From Cocos nucifera (lineage: Eukaryota > Streptophyta > Magnoliopsida > Arecales > Arecaceae): a stretch of 64,000 bases of DNA. The DNA is taken from NCBI GenBank assembly GCA_006176705.1, contig QRFJ01000060.1:293501-357500 (forward strand). Direction: 5' to 3'. Shown here piece by piece: positions 57,020 to 64,000 of the stretch; position 1 is the stretch's first letter; each line of letters begins with the position of its first letter. Both the position numbers and the translations under genes were made by a program. The notes beneath the pieces were generated by a model. That model was given only the letters and a program-made list of their open reading frames with translations. It made no database searches and was not told the origin of the DNA.

Positions 57020-59906
57020 TGAAGGAAATTGCATAGGATTTAAGCATGCATTTTCGAAATTTTTTTGAATAAAATAGCAGCGAAAAGTAAATATAATTAA
57101 ATATTAATCTACTACATGCATTGATTTAATGAATTTAAATCTTACTCAGGATCTAGACATACTAATATATAATTTAAAATTTAAATATGATCGATCAATA
57201 AATCGAATCTGCTAATTAATACGAGTTTAGAACTCGATACTTTTTCGTGGATAGCTGATCACTACAATCTAAATCCATCAGATAATACTCTGATGTCCCA
57301 CCACAGTCGCACATATGTCCGGCCTCTATGGTTGGTCCATCCGGAGCTTCTAATTTCGATCAGTCCTACTGGAGTACTAGCTTCTCGCTGGGATCTTCAA
57401 TGGCTGATCGCGATCGATCCAATCGATCATCTTCTTTCTGATCTTCTAAATACTCTAGAAAGTCAAAACATGTGCTTCGGAGGATGATGAAGTGATATTT
57501 CAAACTTGGTGGTGATCCGATGCTTACAGCATTCGATCTCTTCATCCGAACCCAAATTCCTAAGTCTTGGGTTTCACTCGGTCCAAAAATCCTGACGCAT
57601 TGAAAACTCTCTCATGCCCTCTCTATGTGGAGTTTTTCCATGAAATAAATTTTCATAGAAAGATGACTTTCTATCTATTAATCCTATTTAGATTATATCT
57701 AAAAATTGAGTGTCCTTAGATACAAAATCAGAAGAAAATAGAGGCATGAAGAAAAAATAAAGTATTGTAGGATTCAGCTCACCATCACTCCAGGATTTTT
57801 TTCACCCAAAACCAAGGCCCAATCACTTTCAAATTTTTACCATGAAAAGACAACCCCTCAGGATTCATGCACAAAAATTCTCAAAATTTATAGCATGAAA
57901 AATAAGTAGAAATTCTATGTGGAGTGGATAGGTTAAGATTGGTTGAACTAGTTTCAACCAACTTCTAGTATTTGAATTCAAATGGGGTCTTACCCTTTTC
58001 CCACGCCTCATCCAAGAGGGTGACGAGCAGAAGGACTCTCCTTCTGCTCACCCTCAATCAGAAATTGCCAAAAAAATATGCGACAAAAGATAGGTAGGCA
58101 TGGAGAATAGATAAGGAAGAGATTAGGTTTTTCAAATTTCAAACTAACCAAGTTGAATTCAAAATTCAACTTAGTTTGAACCGATCCAACCCTTGGACCA
58201 GGTCAAAGGCAGAAGAGAGGAAGGGCGCACATTCATTTCTGCATGAGAAATCTCATGCAAAAATCAGAGGAGGGTGTGGGTCAAGGTGGAAAAGTCAAAT
58301 ATGGTGGGTGTTAGGAAGAATTTAAATTCAAATCTCATTTGACTTGGTCCTAATTGGTTTCAACCAAACTAATTAATTTAAACCAATTAGACTAGATTTA
58401 ATCTAACCAAATTGATTTAATTCAAACCAATAAAATTTTAATTAAATTAAAAATTAATTAGGTCCAGGTCTTGATCAAATTAGGATCGAATCTTTCTTAG
58501 CGATTAGGTCATCTCATGACCTAATTGGATCAAACCCAATCAAATCAAATTCAATTGAACTTGATCAAATCCTCATCGCTCAATCAAATTGAGCTAATCA
58601 ATAATCGAATTGCTAATTAATCCTTCAAAAATATTAGAATTCCAATTGGATGGGTTACCGGGCATCAGAACCCTATCAATATGAAACTTCTGAAGAATCT
58701 CAATCCAGTGAGACTCTTGAACCCAGTGTCCTAAATGAATGGATCTCGAGATCATAGAGTTTTAGATCAATGAAACTATTAATTAGAGAGTCTTAGATAA
58801 GTAGGACTTAGAGTCCCAATCTACTAGGACTCTTGGTCATAGAGTCATAGTCTAGTGGGACTCTCGACCACACAGTCCCAGGTCATCAAGACTATCATTT
58901 AGAGAATCCTGAACATGAAGAACTCTTGGTCACAGAGTCTCAGTTTAGTGAAACTCTTGACCATAGAGTCTTAGATCATCAAGACTCAATATTAGCCATC
59001 AAATCATGTAAAAACTTTTATTGTGTGTGACCCCATAGGTTCGAATCCTAAGTCGATAGTATAAAAACTAATTTTCTATACCAATCGATGTGACCATCTA
59101 GCAATGGTACCCAACGTCTGGATAGGTCAAATAATTGCAATGCAATATCGATGAACCTATGGCATATAGTTACCGTGTAATTTATCTCCTTGATCTCGAT
59201 GCTCAAAGGACGATCTAGGATTTACTGTAAATCCTAAAATTTATCCATATTGTATTTCAAAATTTGGCGTCCATCATATGGACTACCCCAGCCGAGGATT
59301 TGCTAAATTGAAATATAGCGATGCACTTGCTCTAATACTTGGAGGGGTCAATCCCATCTTGACTCACACACCGACAAGCCAAATACTTGACTACACTCAG
59401 TAGCCTTCCGTCATTGAATTAGAAATTCATGTAATCCGATACCTAAGTGCAGTGAGTTGCTTGCACGTCATCGTGGTAATCTCAGGTCTAAGAGATACTT
59501 ATATCCATATCCTTCACGAGCAACTCTTGATAGTAGAGAGCTCCACAGTTGGATCACATTCAGTGAAATGTATCCCTACACTTTACCTGCATGCTATAAC
59601 AGTATCTTCATACTTCTTGATTAAGAGGACAACCAACACTTATGGCACACAACGATCTACACTCGATACGTTGTCATCCTGGGTATGAATCATTTGATCG
59701 TGAACATATTTTGAGGACTAAATGACAAATCCTCATTTATCGAGTCTAAATAAGGATTTCATCATAGAAGAGTTCATTATAGAAAAATGCATAAAGTGAT
59801 AAAAAGGCCAAAATAATAATTTTATTTATTAATAATTTAAGTATAATTATATTTAGCTCAACCATCTATAATCTAGATGATTGCCTTTAGGATACAATAT
59901 CCAACA
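57020..59906 (-). repeat. 3' LTR of the right-edge copia
   Basis: 2,887 bases, long for a copia LTR. Homologous to the solo LTR at 30,978-33,338. Contains a repeat array of ATAGAGTCTTAG/CAGTGAGACTCTTGA units at about 58,690-59,000. Confidence 0.8.
58690..59000 (-). repeat. Short tandem repeats in the copia LTR
   Basis: About ten degenerate units of roughly 28-30 bases (CATAGAGTC-CAGT-AGGACTCT). Same array as in the solo LTR at 32,215-32,415, so it is a property of the family. Confidence 0.75.
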
Positions 59907-59920
59907 ACTCCCACTTAGAC
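59907..59920 (-). other. Polypurine tract of the right-edge copia
   Basis: Minus strand GTCTAAGTGGGAGT, just inside the 3' LTR. Confidence 0.75.
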
Positions 59921-59924
59921 TAAA

Positions 59925-60480
59925 GCCACTCAGAATAGTATCGAATACCCATCTTTCATTTGTGATTATCGAACTCTTTAATTTCTAGAGCTTTAGTAAA
60001 GAGGTCGGCCACGTTCTCCTTTCCGTCGATCTTCTGAAGCTCGACGTCATCTTGCTCCATGATTTTTCATACAAGATGGTAGCGATGCAGAATATGTTTG
60101 GTGTACTGATGTGCATTCAACTTCTTCGCTTGAGCTATGACTCTAGTGCTATCACAGTATAGCAAAACTGGACCATCCAAGGAGGGTGCCACTCTCAGCT
60201 CATCGATGAACTTCCGCAGCTATACAATTTTTCTCGCAGCATCAGATGCCACGACATACTCCATCTCGTATGCAGAATCGACTACAATGTGCTGCTTGAA
60301 ACTCTTCCAGCAGATCGCTCCACCATTTAGGATAAACATAAAATCTAACATACTTTTGCTATCATCATGATTTGACTAAAAATTAAAATCAGTATATCCC
60401 ATAAGTTTCAAGTCAGTATCTCCATAGATGAGCCACTGATCCTTGGTATTTCTCAAATACTTTAGGATTATCTTCACATC
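59925..60480 (-). pseudogene. Copia RNase H remnant
   Basis: Translated in mixed frames: ICWKSFKQHIVVDSAYEMEY, LRKFIDELRVAPSLDGPVLL, YCDSTRVIAQAKKLNAHQYTKHI (family: YCDN-x-AI-x2-A-x-NPV-x-H-x-R-x-KHI). A partial active-site pattern survives. Stops are present. Confidence 0.75.
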
Positions 60481-60483
60481 CTT

Positions 60484-61440
60484 TCAGTAATTCTCACCCA
60501 GGTCAAACTGATATTTGCTCACTATCCCTAGTGAATATGCCATGTCTGATCTCGTACATATCATGGCATACATAATAGAATCCACTATCGAAGCATATGA
60601 TATTCTACTCATACACTCTCTCTCTTGAGGAGTTGTCAGACAATCTCTCTTCGAGAGCAAAATTTTATGGCCTATCGAGAGATAGCCCTTCTTAAAATTT
60701 TTCATACTGAACCTCTTCAGCACGGGATCAATGTACGTGGACTGGGATAATCCTAGCAAACTTTTAGATCTATCCCTATAGATCCTCATCCCTAGGATGT
60801 AGGAAGCTTGTCCCAAGTCCTTCATGGAGAATTGAGACGATGGCCAAACCTTTATTTTTTGTAATGCAGGGATGTCATTTTCGATTAATAGAATGTCATC
60901 AACATGCAATACAAGAAATATAACAATAGAACTATTGGCCTATTTATACATGCAGGATTCTTCTCCGTTCTTAATAAAGCAATATATTCTGATTACTTTA
61001 TCAAAATGCATGTTCCAACTCCGCGATACCTGCTTCAATCCATAGATGGATCTTTGAAGTCTGCACACCTTAGACTCGTCTATAGATGTGAAACCCTCAG
61101 GCTGTATCATATACACCTCTTCATCCAGCTCTCTATTTAGAAAAACTATTTTTACATCTATTTATCAGATCTGATAGTTTAGGTGTGCCGCTATCACAAG
61201 CATGATCCGAATAGATTTGAGCATTACCATTAGAAAAAAATATCTCGTCATAGTCAATACCATAATGCTGACGATATCCCTTAGCAATCAGATGGACTTT
61301 ATAGATCTCCATATTCCCATCTGCACTCCATTTTCTTTTGAAAATTCACTTACATCCAATGAATTTTATCCTTTCAGATGGATCAACTAGTGTCCATACA
61401 CTGTTGACCTTCATGAACTCCATTTTAGATTCCATAACTT
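60484..61440 (-). pseudogene. Copia reverse transcriptase remnant
   Basis: 60,484-60,909 is open for 141 residues: MHVDDILLIENDIPALQKIK (YVDD box with Tyr changed to His), SQFSMKDLGQASYILGMRIY, SYASIVDSIMYAMICTRSDM. Upstream, 60,950-61,440 carries equivalents of GLKQASR-W, EVYMIQPEGF and the W-x-LV-x-PPEG entry with frame breaks. Inactive. Confidence 0.82.
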
Positions 61441-61729
61441 TTAGCCATATATTGGAGTCGAACCTCTGCATGGCATCTATGTAGGTGATTGGATCCTCGT
61501 CGTTCTCATCGAGTTCAATAGGATTACCATTTCAGACTAAAAAATCATAGTACCTATCCAGTTGACGCGGTATCCTACTGGATTTTCTTGGTGCCATTTC
61601 AATAGGCTCTGAATTTGATCTTATCAAATCTAATTTTGTAGGTTCATTAGAATATATCGATTCTTCCATCTATCGAACTTCATTAAGTTCAATATTAGAT
61701 GCAACTATTCCTTCACTAAGAAACTTTTT

Positions 61730-62560
61730 TTTCTAAAAAACTGCTCTATTACTAACGAATACCTTTTGTTCTTCAGCAAAGTAGAAGTAATAACCCCTAG
61801 TTTTCTTGGGATATCCTATGAACAAGCATTTATCGGACCTAGGTCCAAGCTTTTTCTACTGTAAATATTTAACATAAACCGAACATCCCCAAATTCTAAA
61901 GTGAGAGAGTATCGGCTTACGCCCAGTTCATATCTTATATGGAGTCTTTGCAACAGACTTGCTTAGAATATTATTCAAAATAAAATAGATAGTTTCTAGT
62001 GCATAACCCCAACATAAAATCGACAGACTTATAAACTCCATCATGGACTGAGTCATGTCCAATAGGATTCGATTTCTTCTTTCAGATATACCATTATGTT
62101 GTGGTATTCTAGAAGGAATTCATTATGAGAGAATCTTATTCTCTTCTAGATATGTCAAAAACTCGTTGGAAAGATATTCACCTCCTCGATCAGATCGAAG
62201 AATTTTAATACTCTTTCCAAGTTATTTTTCTATCTCATTTCGATATCGTTTGAACATTTCAAATAAATCGAATGTACTCTTTATAAGATAGACATATCCA
62301 TACCTAGATAGGTCGTTAGTAAATATAATAAAATAGTAAAATCCACCTCTAGCACATGTATTTATAGGTCCACATACATCAGTATGTACTAGACCTAGAA
62401 GCTCAGTGGCCCACTCATCCTTTCCAGTAAAAGGTGATTTGGTCATCTTACTAAGAAGATAGAACTCATAAGTATTCAATGATTCATAATTATCAATGTT
62501 AAGGATACGCTTCTTGACTAATCTGTTAATCCTATTCTTATTTATATGACCGAGTCTATA
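61730..62560 (-). pseudogene. Copia integrase remnant
   Basis: 62,222-62,479 is open: KMTKSPFTGKDEWATELLGL then HTDVCGPINTCARGGFYYFI (first catalytic Asp) and FTNDLSRYGYVYLIKSTFD. Downstream, frame-broken segments carry LRSDRGGEYLS (about 62,205-62,175) and HNGISERRNR-like sequence (about 62,110-62,080), then LNRI-, RIWGCSVYVK and GYPKKTRGYYFY (about 61,910-61,785). Breaks make it non-functional. Confidence 0.8.
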
Positions 62561-62719
62561 GTACCAAAGATAAGTATTAGTGACATTATCTAACTTTGAT
62601 CATTTATTCGACATGTACATTACACTAATAGACTATGATAAAATATAAATATTATTTTTTAATTATTTTTATATTATTATAACATCATTCATAATGATAT
62701 CACAATAATATTTCTTTAT

Positions 62720-63040
62720 TGATAAACTATAACCATCTTAGATCAAAAGCCCAATAAATATTATGTTCATCATAAAAGTTGAAAAATAATGATAGTCACT
62801 TAAAATGATACTATTATTTTTGAAAAATAGTTCAAGAATTTCTAATGCTAGGACTGAAACTTGACTTTCATCCCCAACATTAAGAAATCTATCATCATTC
62901 TTAAATTTTCTACCAATTTGAAGTCCATGTAATGAATTGCATATATGAATCGGACTCCCAGTATCTAATACCCAGATAGATGTATCATATACGAAGATAT
63001 TGCAAGGTGTTATCATATAACAGTCTTGACTAGCAACCAC
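62720..63040 (-). pseudogene. Copia protease remnant
   Basis: 100-residue frame: IWVLDTGSPIHICNSLHGLQ contains the Asp-Thr-Gly active-site triplet, then GDESQVSVLALEILELF. It normally matures gag-pol. It is preceded at once by the gag start, so gag is missing. Confidence 0.75.
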
Positions 63041-63192
63041 TTACTGATTTCTCATGTTCAACCTATTTGGGTTCAGAGAAAAATTCTTCTTTGGGTCTGC
63101 CTTATTAAAGTCAATACTAGACTCCATGTTCTTAGGTCCTAAATACCTGCCACTGTCCAACAGTGAACGGAGCGGACTAACTCTAGCCATTC
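63041..63192 (-). pseudogene. Gag start codon region fused close to the protease
   Basis: Minus strand from 63,190: MARVSPLRSLLDSGRYLGPK, a copia gag opening, then NPNRLNMRNQ-stop into the protease region. Only about 230 bases separate the gag start and the protease, against about 900 in the copia at 37.8-48.2 kb, so most of gag including the zinc knuckle is deleted. Confidence 0.65.
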
Positions 63193-64000
63193 TAATTATC
63201 TAAAAAAAAATATGAAATATTATTAATACTTGAATTAATTAATTCTAAAGATTTAAACTTTAATTTAAAGATTCTTTCACTATTTTTAATGAATTGGTAG
63301 CCTCTACCTCCAATTTGAGAAATTATACTAACTCTTTAGCGGATATTGGAATCCACATAGACTACATATGGGCCCGAGAAAAGCTTTGGCTAATCCGTAT
63401 GCATTTACAGATGGGTTCACAATCAATTATTTTTTTAAATAATTTTTAATATTTAGATTTTGCCTTGGATGCCAAATCAGTAGGCTATGGACTCCACTGA
63501 AAAGGTCTAGTTAGGTCTAACCATTAACATGATTGACTTCGGTGCATTAAACCAATGATAACCAGGCTCGAAGAAAGCTCTGGCTAATCTGATCATCATT
63601 AAGAGAGTGCGACCTAATCATCATATGATAGATAATAATTCTAATATCCAAATGAACACCAAGTGTAAGGCACCTCCAATATCCACCAGAAGATTGGACT
63701 CATTACTATTTACCTTAATGGAAGGCCATGACTTAGTTATCTCCATAACTTAGTCATTTTAAGAACCTAATAATTTAGAAAATTTAGTTTACATGTGATT
63801 TAAAGATAGAAAGAATACAGACCAATTTTTTTCTACTGACTTCACCAAGTTAAATTCTTCCACTGACTTCATCAAGTCAATAGGTTAAGACTAGAATTAA
63901 TTTAAGTCCATAGGCACCTAGTTCAGTCATACTGATTGAAATCAGTTAAACTAATTTTTAGTGACATGGATTAGTCCGAATCATCAAGTGATCTAATCAA
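63193..64000 (-). other. Untranslated leader of the right-edge copia (to window end)
   Basis: No coding frame. Lies between gag and the unseen 5' LTR. A tRNA-Met primer site is expected beyond 64,000. Confidence 0.55.

Larger units (their letters stand above)
57020..64000 (-). mobile_element. Ty1/copia retrotransposon, partial (5' LTR beyond window)
   Basis: The 3' LTR begins TGAAGGAAATTGCATAGG at 57,020 and ends CCAACA at 59,906. The PPT, RNase H, RT, integrase and protease remnants follow on the minus strand. The left flank GAAAG (57,015-57,019) is half of an expected target duplication. Gag is represented only by its first codons (63,190 down), so this copy has lost gag. The right LTR must lie past 64,000. 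Confidence 0.85.

Overview
The window is nuclear DNA of a flowering plant, and it is almost entirely transposable elements. It holds one convincing host gene: an intact, intronless, GC-rich F-box/kelch gene of the SKIP25 type at 51,557-52,792 on the minus strand. Copia primer sites matching initiator tRNA-Met, TNP2-type CACTA transposons and long-LTR copia and gypsy elements all fit an angiosperm. The GC-rich coding style of the host gene and the general look of the elements suggest a monocot, possibly a palm. That last step is inference and was not tested by any search.

Left part (1-28,265). A small non-autonomous CACTA element (981-3,167, target duplication ATG) is followed by an old, gag-only copia-like element (4,532-28,265, minus). 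The right-hand LTR of that element is split by a nest of three CACTA transposons. W (7,402-27,934, minus, target site TTA/TCA) is interrupted by Z (9,302-23,751, plus, target site TAC), and Z is interrupted by X (17,558-20,823, plus, target site CCT). Z carries the decayed autonomous gene set: Transpos_assoc, TNP2 (Transposase_21), DUF4218 and DUF4216 coding segments, then a second gene encoding a Transposase_24-like protein with an alanine-rich tail. W and X have lost the transposase. X looks like a deletion derivative of a Z-type element. All three carry arrays of short palindromic subterminal repeats. In all three, one end also contains a foldback of about 1 kb with arms of about 0.4 kb. 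W has a second, unrelated 0.48-kb hairpin.

Middle part (28,266-50,310). A simple-repeat-rich stretch ends in a poly(A) tract (a possible LINE tail). It is followed by a solo LTR (30,978-33,338) of the same family as the copia at the right edge. A decayed Ty3/gypsy element on the minus strand (about 35,540-49,940) has its reverse transcriptase split by a young, complete Ty1/copia element (37,842-48,244, minus). The copia has 2.28-kb LTRs, target duplication GAGGG, a primer-binding site, a polypurine tract and a full gag-pol broken by four frameshifts and one stop. A SINE-like sequence lies near 50,100-50,310.

Right part (50,311-64,000). The SKIP25-like gene sits in about 4 kb without recognised elements. 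It is followed by a plus-strand gypsy remnant (LTR end, primer site, gag, tandem repeats; about 54,190-57,019), which is cut by another copia element (57,020 to beyond the window end, minus). That copia has a 2.89-kb LTR and RNase H, RT, integrase and protease remnants, but it lacks nearly all of gag.

Apart from the F-box gene, nothing here looks like a functioning host pathway. The biology is layered transposon insertion, decay and hairpin-forming transposon ends.
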